This document shows positions 17,516 through 25,636 of a stretch of 64,000 bases of DNA, one piece after another. The position numbers and the translations under genes were made by a program. The stretch is from Gemmatimonadota bacterium. Its GTDB lineage: Bacteria > Gemmatimonadota > Gemmatimonadetes > Longimicrobiales > Gaopeijiaceae. The stretch's first letter is position 1. Each line of letters starts with the position of its first letter. The DNA lies in the NCBI GenBank assembly GCA_009844885.1, contig VYAQ01000044.1, positions 35,716 through 99,715 on the forward strand, written 5' to 3'. Under the pieces are notes generated by a model, which made no database searches, was not told the origin of the DNA, and was given only the letters and a program-made list of their open reading frames with translations.

Positions 17516-18532
17516 TCAGGTAACGATAAGCTCGCCGCGGCCGGACGAGAACCCCGGGCGGGCCAGGTAGTCGTCAAGGACGGCCCGCACCTGGTCCAGA
17601 TCGTGAACCTGAAACAGCTGTTGGCGCAGGGCTCTGCCGCCGGGCAGACCCTTGGTATACCAGCCGAGGTGCTTGCGGAACTCACGCACCGCCTTGCCGG
17701 GATCGTTCTCGAATGCGACCGCGTTGCGGGCATGCTCGACGCAGATGTCGAAACGTACCCGCACGCCCGGCTGCCCCGGGACCCGCCGCCCATCGAGCGC
17801 GGCCCGGGACTGCCTGAAAAGCCAGGGCGCACCGTGCGATCCACGGGCGATCATGATTCCCCGGCACCCGGTCTGCTCCTTCATGCGCAGCGCGTCCTCG
17901 CCCGAACGGACGTCGCCGTTGCCGATCACGGGCACCTCGAGCGCCCGCGCCAGGGCCGCGATCTCGTCCCACCGGGCCTGGCCGGAGTACATGTCGGCGC
18001 GGGTACGCGGGTGCAAGGTCACCATTCGTGCCCCCGCGTCCTGGCAGATCAGTCCGAAGCGTACGGGGTCCCGGGTGCGCTCGTCGAAACCCGAGCGGAT
18101 CTTTGCCGTGACCGGGAGCGGAGTGGCCGCCTCCACGGCGCGAACGATCCTGTGCACCAGCTCCGGATCGCGCAGGCATCCCGAACCGCCGTTGCGCTTC
18201 ACCACCTTCTTCACCGGACACCCGAAGTTGATATCGACGAAATCCGGCGCGTACACCTCGGTCACGAGCGCAGCGGCGTCCCCCATCGTGTCGGGTTCGG
18301 CACCGAAGATCTGGATGCCGATCGGCCGCTCCTCGTCATCGAAGCGCAGGTATGCGGCGGTCCGCTCGTTGTTGCGGATGATTCCCTCGGCGCTGACGAA
18401 TTCCGTAAGCACCACGTCGGCCCCGAAGCGGCGGCAGAGACGCCGGAACGGCGCCTCCGATACGCCGGCCTGCGGCGCCAGGAAGAGCGGCGTCACCGGA
18501 TTCCCGGGGATCTCGAACGGCAGTCTGTTCAT
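17516..18532 (-). CDS. dusB: tRNA-dihydrouridine synthase (DusB-like)
   Basis: The 338-residue flavoenzyme reduces specific uridines in the tRNA D-loop with NADPH and FMN. Diagnostic segments are LAPQAGVSEAPFRRL at the N-terminus, DINFGCPVKKV with catalytic Cys105, the TAKIRSG strand, and the FMN-binding GNGDVRSGEDA and GIMIARGSHGAPW. Length fits DusB. In several bacteria dusB neighbours fis, but no fis gene is visible here. It is divergent from ptsN with a gap of about 100 bases. Confidence 0.93.
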   Translation of the reverse strand: MNRLPFEIPGNPVTPLFLAPQAGVSEAPFRRLCRRFGADVVLTEFVSAEGIIRNNERTAAYLRFDDEERPIGIQIFGAEPDTMGDAAALVTEVYAPDFVDINFGCPVKKVVKRNGGSGCLRDPELVHRIVRAVEAATPLPVTAKIRSGFDERTRDPVRFGLICQDAGARMVTLHPRTRADMYSGQARWDEIAALARALEVPVIGNGDVRSGEDALRMKEQTGCRGIMIARGSHGAPWLFRQSRAALDGRRVPGQPGVRVRFDICVEHARNAVAFENDPGKAVREFRKHLGWYTKGLPGGRALRQQLFQVHDLDQVRAVLDDYLARPGFSSGRGELIVT

Positions 18533-18631
18533 TGTCGAAAGCTAATCCGCTGGTCTTCCCCTGCCAGGGCGAATAACTTCCCCGCCGCATCGAGGACACG
18601 TTCCCGGAAAGCCATCTCTCCGCCACCGCAC

Positions 18632-19084
18632 ATGACTCTGAGCGACTTCTTCACCAGAGAACGGATCAGCCTTGAACTGACCGGAGACACGCGGGACGAT
18701 GTGCTGGGTGCGCTCGTCTCGCTTATGGCACTCGATGAACGCGCCGAGGCGACCCTTTCGCGAACGCTGCGCCGACGTGAGAGCCTGGGTTCGACGGGGA
18801 TCGGCCGGGGAATCGCCATTCCACACTGCCGATCCCTGACGGTGCGCCGACTGTGCCTCGCCTACGGGCGACACTGCGACGGTATCGACTTCCACGCCAT
18901 TGACAATCGGCCCGTGCATCATTTCTTCCTGATCGTCGCGCCGCCGGTGGAGGTGTCCGTCCAGTATCTTCCAGTCCTCGGCAGGCTGGCGCAGTTCGCG
19001 AAACACCGGGACGTGCCCGCGAAGCTGACTGGATTGCGCTCCGCCGACGAGTTCTTCCGGCTGCTGGAATCCAAAGGAGTCTGA
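18632..19084 (+). CDS. ptsN: PtsN-like PTS IIA component (nitrogen/regulatory type)
   Basis: The 150-residue protein is a fructose/mannitol-type EIIA domain (PTS_EIIA_2). The phosphorylated histidine is His65 in GRGIAIPHCRS. Sequence around FLIVAPPVEVSVQYLPVLGRLAQ is characteristic. Because the window encodes EI and HPr but no sugar permease, a regulatory role like that of PtsN is more likely than transport. ATG 18632 begins the domain; the frame is open far upstream but that part is antisense to dus. Targets are not predictable from sequence. Confidence 0.87.
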   Translation: MTLSDFFTRERISLELTGDTRDDVLGALVSLMALDERAEATLSRTLRRRESLGSTGIGRGIAIPHCRSLTVRRLCLAYGRHCDGIDFHAIDNRPVHHFFLIVAPPVEVSVQYLPVLGRLAQFAKHRDVPAKLTGLRSADEFFRLLESKGV

Positions 19085-19117
19085 CCGGGACGACCGCCCG
19101 CCACTCCGCCAGCGCCG

Positions 19118-19558
19118 CTACCTGGTGACGAACATCCTCCGGATCACCGGCTCGCGGCCGTTCACAACCATCTGGACAAAGTACACGCCCGACGCGACCT
19201 GTCTGCCGGTTCGGTCGCGGCCGTCCCAGTGGGCTTCGTACTCTCCGGGGGATGTGTACTCGAGTTGAAGCATCGGCAGTCCCTCGCCGCCGGGGAACCC
19301 CAAGGCGACGGGCGCCGCAACGAATTGTTGCAGGATGTTGTAGATGCGGATCGACACCGTGGCCGAGCCCTCCTCCGTGAAGAGGGACTCGTACAGCTCA
19401 AACGGTATCCGCGTATCGGGATTGAAGGGGTTCGGGTAGTTCTGCTCCAGCGTGAACCCCGGGTCCTGTTCACCGAGGGGCGCAGGACGTTCCTGTCCCG
19501 CAGCGCGGCCCACTACACCGAAACAAAGAAACACCCCGACGCAAATGATGCGTCTCAA
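19118..19558 (-). CDS. Small secreted protein consisting of a FlgD-like/T9SS-type sorting domain
   Basis: The 146-residue product starts at TTG with AGGACA upstream. A signal peptide (about 1-21) is followed almost at once by the motif LEQNYPNPFNPDTRIPFEL (near 36-54), the hallmark of FlgD-Ig or type IX secretion C-terminal domains. The domain then runs to the end through IYNILQQFV, YEAHWDGRDRTGRQVASGVYF and the closing IRRMFVTR. Normally this domain terminates a much larger cargo protein. Here almost nothing precedes it, so it is either a remnant, a free sorting module, or an independent Ig-like protein. No upstream cargo frame is visible. Confidence 0.72.
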   Translation of the reverse strand: MRRIICVGVFLCFGVVGRAAGQERPAPLGEQDPGFTLEQNYPNPFNPDTRIPFELYESLFTEEGSATVSIRIYNILQQFVAAPVALGFPGGEGLPMLQLEYTSPGEYEAHWDGRDRTGRQVASGVYFVQMVVNGREPVIRRMFVTR

Positions 19559-19677
19559 AATCTGTCCTGCCTTCGTTCAGTAGCGTTCGTGCGATCGCCC
19601 CCCAAGGGCATGGGGCCCTTGCGGCCCCGTGGATTGGCAACTCGTGCGCCAATAGTACCCGGCCGGGCCACCCGAAG

Positions 19678-21633
19678 TCAAGCAGTTCCGCCGGGTGCCC
19701 TGCGCGAGACCCGTCTTCCGTCGTCCAGCCGCTGCGTGACGCCCCGGGCGTCCAGCCAGGCGAGGATTGGTATCAGGTGCTTGCGCGTCACCGGCAGCAC
19801 TTCGCGGAAGTCGGCCGGCCCCAGTCCCTCGCGCCCCCCCAACTCCTCCAACACCCGGGTTGCCGCGCGGCCCAGGGCCACGGTGGTGACCCAGTAGAGG
19901 TCCCCCAGCATGCGCACACGGCCCTGCGTCGCCAGGTAGCGGAGCACCGCGCCGGTCCCGGGATCATCCACGGCCTCCTGAAGCTCGCTCGTGTCCGGGC
20001 CCTTGAGACCCGCATCGTGAAGGACCTCGAGAATGCGTTCGGCAAGCTGCTCCTCGGCGGGCGACAGCGTCGGCTCAAAGCCCGGCAGCCGCGCAATCTT
20101 CCGTTCGACGACCAGACGGCTTCGCGCGGCCAGGCGTGAAGCGAGGCCATCGGCCAGCCTCGGGTGCGCTCTCTCCGGCAGGGCCGTGCGGAGCGCACTC
20201 AGAGCAACCCCGGGCTCGAGCGGGTGCACCCGGTGATGCCGGCGGACGAGCCTCAGAAGCTTCTCCTCGCCGGCCGCGACAATGCCGCGGTCGAAAAGCA
20301 CCCCGTCGAGACGCCAGACGACATCGGCCAGGTCATCGCTCGCGCCTCTGCGCCATCCGGCCACCACGCCGAGGGCGCCGACCTCCAGTCCCGCCCAGCC
20401 AGCCAGTCCGGCAGCGCCCAGCACCGCCTGGCGGCCACTCCTTGACAATGCCTCGAGCGCATCCCGGTCGGATGGGGCAAGGCGCTTGCGCTTCGGAGGC
20501 GCGGGCTCCAGAACGGTGCCCCCGGCGATGGTGGTGACGGGTGAATAGGAGCGCACGACCAACCGGTCGCCGCACCGCGCGACGACCGGCGACTCGAGTC
20601 GCAACTGAGCGGGAACCGGTTCGCCGGGCACGGCCTCGTCGACGCCGAACAGGACCACCCTGCCCATCACTTCGACGGTGCCGAGGTGCACGCGCACCCG
20701 CTGCCCGGTCTCGATTCGCCAGCCACTGCCCGCCAGCGCGGTGAGCGACACGGTGAGCATGTGGGAGGGCGACCAGCTCCGGCTCGACACGATCACGTCG
20801 CCGCGCGCCACGTGCCCGCGCCGCACCACCGCTCCGGTCAAAGCCGCGGCCGTGCGCTGTCCGGCCACGGCTTCGTCGACCTGCACGCCGTGCACCTGGA
20901 GCGCACGGATCCTCGCCTCGTCGCCCCGGGGCAGTATCCGCACCACGGATCCGCGCGACAGCCGTCCCGACCACAGCGTCCCGGTCACGACGGTGCCGGC
21001 ACCCTCCATGGCGAAGACCCGGTCGACCGGAAGCCGCGCCAGGTCGTCGGTCGTCCTGGTCCGCGCCTGTTCGGCACAACGCGAGATGGCCCGGGCCAGA
21101 TCCGGCAGCCCAACCCCGGTCCGCACCGACGTGGGGACGATCTCGGCGGCCTCGTAGGGCGTCTCGGCGAGAAGCTCCCGCACCTCGTCGTCAACAAGTT
21201 CGAGCCACTCCTCGTCCACGAGGTCCGCCTTCGTAATCGCGACGACCATGCCCCCGACGCCGAGCATCCGTACGATGGCCAGGTGTTCGCGCGTCTGGGG
21301 CATCACTCCCTCGTCGGCCGCAACCACCATGAGGACGAGATCCATCCCCGATGCACCGGCAACCATCGTGCGGACGAACCCCTCGTGTCCGGGCACGTCC
21401 ACGATACCGAAGCCGGGACCCTCCCCGGACGCGTAGCGCGCGAATCCCAGTTCGATGGTGATTCCGCGCCTCTTCTCCTCGGCCAGGCGATCCGTGTCGA
21501 CGCCGGTCAGGGCCTGCACCAGCGCCGTCTTGCCGTGGTCGATGTGGCCCGCGGTGCCAAGGATCAGCCCCGCTTCGCCGGGCCGCTCATCGCGGTGGGC
21601 GCCGGGAATGTCACCATCCGCTGCCGGAGTCAT
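19678..21633 (-). CDS. selB: Selenocysteine-specific elongation factor
   Basis: SelB delivers selenocysteinyl-tRNA to UGA codons that carry a SECIS element. The 651-residue protein has an EF-Tu-like GTPase: G1 [11 protein letters not shown] at 26-36, [11 protein letters not shown] switch I, DVPGHEGF, and TKAD. Two beta-barrel domains follow, then a C-terminal winged-helix part of about 200 residues for SECIS binding, ending in [16 protein letters not shown]. Length matches bacterial SelB. ATG 21633 overlaps the recO TGA (ATGA), so the two are coupled. selA, selD and tRNA-Sec are not in the window. Confidence 0.95.
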   Translation of the reverse strand: MTPAADGDIPGAHRDERPGEAGLILGTAGHIDHGKTALVQALTGVDTDRLAEEKRRGITIELGFARYASGEGPGFGIVDVPGHEGFVRTMVAGASGMDLVLMVVAADEGVMPQTREHLAIVRMLGVGGMVVAITKADLVDEEWLELVDDEVRELLAETPYEAAEIVPTSVRTGVGLPDLARAISRCAEQARTRTTDDLARLPVDRVFAMEGAGTVVTGTLWSGRLSRGSVVRILPRGDEARIRALQVHGVQVDEAVAGQRTAAALTGAVVRRGHVARGDVIVSSRSWSPSHMLTVSLTALAGSGWRIETGQRVRVHLGTVEVMGRVVLFGVDEAVPGEPVPAQLRLESPVVARCGDRLVVRSYSPVTTIAGGTVLEPAPPKRKRLAPSDRDALEALSRSGRQAVLGAAGLAGWAGLEVGALGVVAGWRRGASDDLADVVWRLDGVLFDRGIVAAGEEKLLRLVRRHHRVHPLEPGVALSALRTALPERAHPRLADGLASRLAARSRLVVERKIARLPGFEPTLSPAEEQLAERILEVLHDAGLKGPDTSELQEAVDDPGTGAVLRYLATQGRVRMLGDLYWVTTVALGRAATRVLEELGGREGLGPADFREVLPVTRKHLIPILAWLDARGVTQRLDDGRRVSRRAPGGTA

Positions 21634-22385
21634 CGATTTCGGTCGATTCGAGGGGTGTCGAGAAAGCCGAACGACCCGAGGCGGCGGCCGCCCAGCATGT
21701 GAAAGGTGACGAAGTCGTCGAGCAGCGTCAGGTGGGCTCCCTGTCCACGCAGTTCGTCGGGAACGTCCCCTTCGAGCAGAGTGAGCAACTGCACCCGGGC
21801 AACAGGGCCAATACGCCGCGATCCGTCCGCTGCGGTGCATTCCGGTCCCCGCACCCCACCGGCCGAGAGGTCGAAGCGCGCCATCTCATCCGGTTCGAGG
21901 AGTCGGCCGCACCCGGTGCACACGGTGAGTTCCGGGGCGAAGCCCAGGGAATGGATGATTCGCCAACCGAGCGCGAGTACCTCTCCGATGATATTCTCGG
22001 GCCCGGCGCTGCCGAGCCGGTCCAGGCCGGCGGAAAGCGCGCGGTAGAGTTCGGCATTGGGTTCCTCGGCCGCGTGCCGGAGTACGATCTCGGCGGCGAT
22101 CGAGGCCCCGGCAAGCCGCCGGAAATCCCCGGCGAGCGCCAAGCGCGTCCTGGCCAGGCTGAATTCACGCAACGATTGCAACTCCCGGCCGTCACGCATG
22201 AAAATCACCGCAGTTCCCTCGCCGAACGTGTCGACGCCGCCGTGGCCCCGTGACGCCCCCCGGCGGATACCGCGCGCCATTACCCCGACCAGTCCGAGAT
22301 CGCGCGTGTAGAACCTGAGGACCCGGCTGCTTTCGGAGAACGGGTGGGCGCGCAGCAGGATCGCGTCGGTGGTTACGATGGCCAT
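21630..22385 (-). CDS. recO: DNA repair protein RecO
   Basis: The 251-residue protein helps load RecA at gaps together with RecF and RecR. It has the N-terminal OB-fold start ([20 protein letters not shown]), the [12 protein letters not shown] segment, and a helical C-terminal half. The zinc module is partial: CTGC is followed by a single GPEC cysteine where four ligands are usual. ATG 22385 matches the family N-terminus; extra upstream codons are antisense-like. It overlaps selB by four bases. Confidence 0.9.
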   Translation of the reverse strand: MAIVTTDAILLRAHPFSESSRVLRFYTRDLGLVGVMARGIRRGASRGHGGVDTFGEGTAVIFMRDGRELQSLREFSLARTRLALAGDFRRLAGASIAAEIVLRHAAEEPNAELYRALSAGLDRLGSAGPENIIGEVLALGWRIIHSLGFAPELTVCTGCGRLLEPDEMARFDLSAGGVRGPECTAADGSRRIGPVARVQLLTLLEGDVPDELRGQGAHLTLLDDFVTFHMLGGRRLGSFGFLDTPRIDRNR

Positions 22386-22434
22386 CCCGCAGCTCTTGTC
22401 GGCCGGGAGCGCCGGCACCCGATACGGGGGGCGC

Positions 22435-23727
22435 TCATTCTCCCAGCTCCCTGAGCAGCTCGCGGCGGCGGCGGTCGTACGCCTCCGCCTCGATGCCTCC
22501 GGCGTTCCACCGTTCATCGAGCCGGGCCACTTCGACGAGCGCACGTCGGCGATTCCCGGCGGTCGTGGCGGCAACCCGGGCACGGGAGCGGAATGCGAGA
22601 GCCGCGCCCACCAGCGCCAGGGCCAGGGTGAGCATCACGGCGACAAGAGGGAGCTGGCCCCCCGGCAGCATTCGCGTACCGGACCCGACGGTGACGACCG
22701 ACGGTGCCACCTCCCGTCCCGCAAAGCGCCGGTAGGTCACGTCCTCCAGCGTGACGGGGTCGGTGGACATGAGGCCCGTGACCGAAAGGTCGCCCGCCGG
22801 CTCGCGAATCAGCAGTTCCATGGACTCCGTCACCCCCTGGAGCGGAATGGTGAATTCGTCGGTGGGGATCCTGTAGCGGACCAGATAGACGCTCTCGCCA
22901 GGTGGAATCGGGGCCGAGGAGTGAAGTCGTCCACCGCTGAAGCTGGCCGCTCCGCGCGGAAGGTCGCTGTCCCCGACCTCGACGTCGAGCGCCCCTGGGG
23001 GCAGGGCGTACGACCAGGCGGCCCCTGCTTCGCTTGCGACCACCGTCGCCTGGAGGTCGTTGCGCAGCTCGAAGAGGTCGCTCACGGACCATCCGGACCC
23101 GCCGCTTTCCCGTACGGCGAAGAAGTTGCGGACCCGGATCGGCAGCGACACGCCGGGTCCGGCCGGGACGGTCGGATGAGCCCGAATGACATAGGGGCCG
23201 ACAAGATCGTCCGCGGTGGTAACCGCACCCCCTACGTAGAGCACGTTCCGGTATCGCACCGACGCGAAGTAGACGTCGTCGGTTGCAGCGTCGGACAGGC
23301 CTGCGAGTGGCATTGTGAAGACACCCCCCCGCTCGACCCGCACGCTGTCCACGGCACCCGTGAACGTGGGCGAGACCCGGTGCAGCACGACGGTGCCCGT
23401 ATCCGCCGGAACGTCTCCGACCAGCACCCGTCCCGTCAGCGTGACAGGATTCGGGGGCTCCTGCGCAGTCCACAGGGGTGGCGGCCCGGAAGCAGCGCAC
23501 GGCAACGGTCCGGTGCACGACAGGTCAACCGCTGCCGCCGCGGGACCCGCCGCCCCGATGGCAAGCACCGCCAGGGCGCATCCCGTGAGGCCGAAGGATC
23601 CCGCCGAAAGCCTGCGTTGGGTCGGAGCCGGGTCCGTGAAGCGGCCGGAAATCAGTGGTCGAACCGTCCGAAATCTTCGGGGCGCAACCTGCGCAGGTGC
23701 TCCTCGAGGGCTTCGCCGCTCATGCAC
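22435..23727 (-). CDS. Membrane-anchored extracytoplasmic protein of unknown function
   Basis: The 430-residue product has a secretory or anchor segment at about 46-66 (LTGCALAVLAIGAAGPAAAA), a long beta-rich outside part, one membrane helix near the C-terminus (about 365-387, LPLVAVMLTLALALVGAALAF) and a basic cytoplasmic tail of about 40 residues. The first outside domain (LTGRVLVGDVPADTGTVVLHRV) resembles carboxypeptidase-regulatory-like beta sandwiches. The tail (WNAGGIEAEAYDRRRRELL) is a helical hairpin like the SHOCT-like tails of c-type cytochrome factors. The ATG start overlaps the upstream gene by 76 bases, so the true start may lie further in. No family is recognised. Confidence 0.62.
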   Translation of the reverse strand: MHERRSPRGAPAQVAPRRFRTVRPLISGRFTDPAPTQRRLSAGSFGLTGCALAVLAIGAAGPAAAAVDLSCTGPLPCAASGPPPLWTAQEPPNPVTLTGRVLVGDVPADTGTVVLHRVSPTFTGAVDSVRVERGGVFTMPLAGLSDAATDDVYFASVRYRNVLYVGGAVTTADDLVGPYVIRAHPTVPAGPGVSLPIRVRNFFAVRESGGSGWSVSDLFELRNDLQATVVASEAGAAWSYALPPGALDVEVGDSDLPRGAASFSGGRLHSSAPIPPGESVYLVRYRIPTDEFTIPLQGVTESMELLIREPAGDLSVTGLMSTDPVTLEDVTYRRFAGREVAPSVVTVGSGTRMLPGGQLPLVAVMLTLALALVGAALAFRSRARVAATTAGNRRRALVEVARLDERWNAGGIEAEAYDRRRRELLRELGE

Positions 23728-24164
23728 GATTCCCCGTCCTCCTCACCTTCATCGCCGTCCTCGGCGGGCATGGATTCGGACACGGCCGCAAGCAGCGCGT
23801 CGTCCGCGAATATGCGCGCCTCCGCGCGCAGGGCGATGGCGATCGAATCCGAGGGCCGCGCGTCCACGGATATCAGGTCTCCATCCCGGTCGATGATCAG
23901 TTCGGCGAAGTAGGTGCTGTCTTCGACCCGCGTGATCAGGACCCGCTGCAGCGTACCTCCGAGTCCCCCAAGAACCGAGACCAGAAGATCGTGGGTCAGG
24001 GGCCTCTGGAAGGACACGCCCCCCAGCTGCATGGCGATCGCACTCGCTTCCCCGGGCCCAATCCAGATCGGCAGCACGCGATCCGTCCCGACTTCCCGCA
24101 GGATGACCACCGGCGTATTCGAAGCACGATCGAACGCGAGGCTCTGCACATTGACCTCGATCAC
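23652..24164 (-). CDS. Bifunctional nuclease (BFN) domain protein
   Basis: The 170-residue protein matches the BFN/DUF151 family: VNVQSLAFDRASNTPVVIL, LPIWIGPGEASAIAMQL and DARPSDSIAIALRAEARIF are the conserved blocks. Characterised members have DNase and RNase activity, but many bacterial relatives are untested. The last 40 residues are acidic and variable (EDGDEGEEDGES). The start is GTG 24164, immediately after AGGAGGT; the overlapping ATG would hit a stop at once. The gene precedes the membrane-anchored unknown and follows metK's stop by 144 bases. Confidence 0.88.
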   Translation of the reverse strand: MIEVNVQSLAFDRASNTPVVILREVGTDRVLPIWIGPGEASAIAMQLGGVSFQRPLTHDLLVSVLGGLGGTLQRVLITRVEDSTYFAELIIDRDGDLISVDARPSDSIAIALRAEARIFADDALLAAVSESMPAEDGDEGEEDGESCMSGEALEEHLRRLRPEDFGRFDH

Positions 24165-24308
24165 ATGACCTCCTCGCCTGACGGTTTTCCGGCAGCCGGG
24201 TACAACCGGGGGGGTAACAAGTTGTGTCCCGCGCCCTTCCCGCGCCACCCGTCGGGAAACGGCCCGCGTCCCGGGTGTCGGCCACCCGCGCCGGACCGGG
24301 ATACGAAA

Positions 24309-25496
24309 CTACAGTGCCAGCGCCGTCCGCAGCTCGCCGACCCGGTCAGTACGCTCCCAGGTGAACAGGTTCACCTCGCGTCGCCGCGCCTTTGCGACGG
24401 CTGGAGTGCGGCCGAAGTGCCCGTAAGCGGCGGTAGGACCAAAGACCGGTCCTCTCAGGCCGAGATCGTGGATGATCTGTCTGGGGCGGAAGTCGAATAC
24501 GTCCTGAACGGCAGCCGACAGAACGCGATCCGGCACGCATCCGGTCCCGAACGATTCCACCCATACCTGCACCGGCTCCGGCTTGCCGATCGCGTAGGCC
24601 AGGCGCACCTCGCATCTCGAAGCGGCGGCGGCGGCAACCAGATTCTTGGCTGCCCACCTGGCGGCGTAGGCACCCGACCGGTCCACCTTGGTCGCGTCCT
24701 TGCCGGAAAACGAGCCGCCGCCGTGCCGGCCCATGCCCCCGTAGGTATCGACGATGATCTTGCGGCCCGTGAGCCCCGCATCCGCTTCGGGTCCTCCCGA
24801 AACGAAGCTGCCGCTCGGATTGACGTGGATCTTCGCGCTCTCGACCGAGAAATGGCGCTCCGGAAGCACCGGCACGATGATCCTGCGAATGATCTCGGAG
24901 CGGATCTCCTCCTGGGACAGCGCCGCCCCACCGTGTTCGGCCGCGTGCTGCGTGCTGACGACGACGGTATCGATGCGGACGGGCTCGAACCCGTCATACT
25001 CGTAGGTAACCTGCGACTTGCCGTCGGGCCCCAGCCAGGGGATTTCCCCCGACTTGCGCGCCTGCGCCAGCCGCTTGACCAGGGCATGCGCTGCCGCGAT
25101 GGGCGCCGGCATCAGCTCCGGAGTGTCGGCGCATGCGAACCCGAACATCATGCCCTGGTCGCCTGCTCCGCCGAGGTCGACACCCGCCGCAATCTCGGCC
25201 GACTGCTTGGACAGGGCCAGGTCGCAACGCGTTCCGTCCAGACCGTACATGGGCCGGCTGTAGCCCGCGTCGCGCATTACACGCCGGACCAGGTTCGGGA
25301 CATCGGGGCGTTCTCCGTCCAGCGCGATTTCTCCCGCCACCAGTACCCTGTCCGCCGCGACCAGGGTTTCGCATGCGACGCGGCCCCCCGGGTCCGTGGC
25401 CAGGATTGCGTCGACGACGGCGTCCGATACCTGGTCGGCGATCTTGTCGGGGTGTCCCTCCGTCACGGATTCGGATGTAAAAAGACTCGGACTCAA
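24309..25496 (-). CDS. metK: S-adenosylmethionine synthase
   Basis: MetK makes S-adenosylmethionine from methionine and ATP. The 395-residue protein starts with LFTSESVTEGHPDKIADQVSDA and carries the active-site blocks ACETLV, GAGDQGMMFGFA, the HVNPSGSFVSGGPEADAGLTGRK region and GGGSFSGKDATKVDRS. The terminal HFGR and FTWERTDRV are also typical. The conserved N-terminus is reached from TTG 25496; a GTG at 25565 would add 23 unusual residues. No SAM riboswitch core is visible in the 140 bases upstream. Confidence 0.96.
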   Translation of the reverse strand: MSPSLFTSESVTEGHPDKIADQVSDAVVDAILATDPGGRVACETLVAADRVLVAGEIALDGERPDVPNLVRRVMRDAGYSRPMYGLDGTRCDLALSKQSAEIAAGVDLGGAGDQGMMFGFACADTPELMPAPIAAAHALVKRLAQARKSGEIPWLGPDGKSQVTYEYDGFEPVRIDTVVVSTQHAAEHGGAALSQEEIRSEIIRRIIVPVLPERHFSVESAKIHVNPSGSFVSGGPEADAGLTGRKIIVDTYGGMGRHGGGSFSGKDATKVDRSGAYAARWAAKNLVAAAAASRCEVRLAYAIGKPEPVQVWVESFGTGCVPDRVLSAAVQDVFDFRPRQIIHDLGLRGPVFGPTAAYGHFGRTPAVAKARRREVNLFTWERTDRVGELRTALAL

Positions 25497-25636
25497 GGTG
25501 TCGGCTTCTTCTGGCAGGAGGAGCGAGTGTCGGTCAGGGCCGTAGCAGCGGTGTCGCCAGCGCACACGACCATCGGAGGGGAGGTGCCGGTACAGCGCCG
25601 CCGGAACTGTGACGGAAGAAGATTATGGGGAACTCG

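Noticed and set aside
25497..25636. SAM or SAH riboswitch upstream of metK
   Set aside because: The expected conserved cores of SAM-I and SAH elements are not present in these 140 bases.
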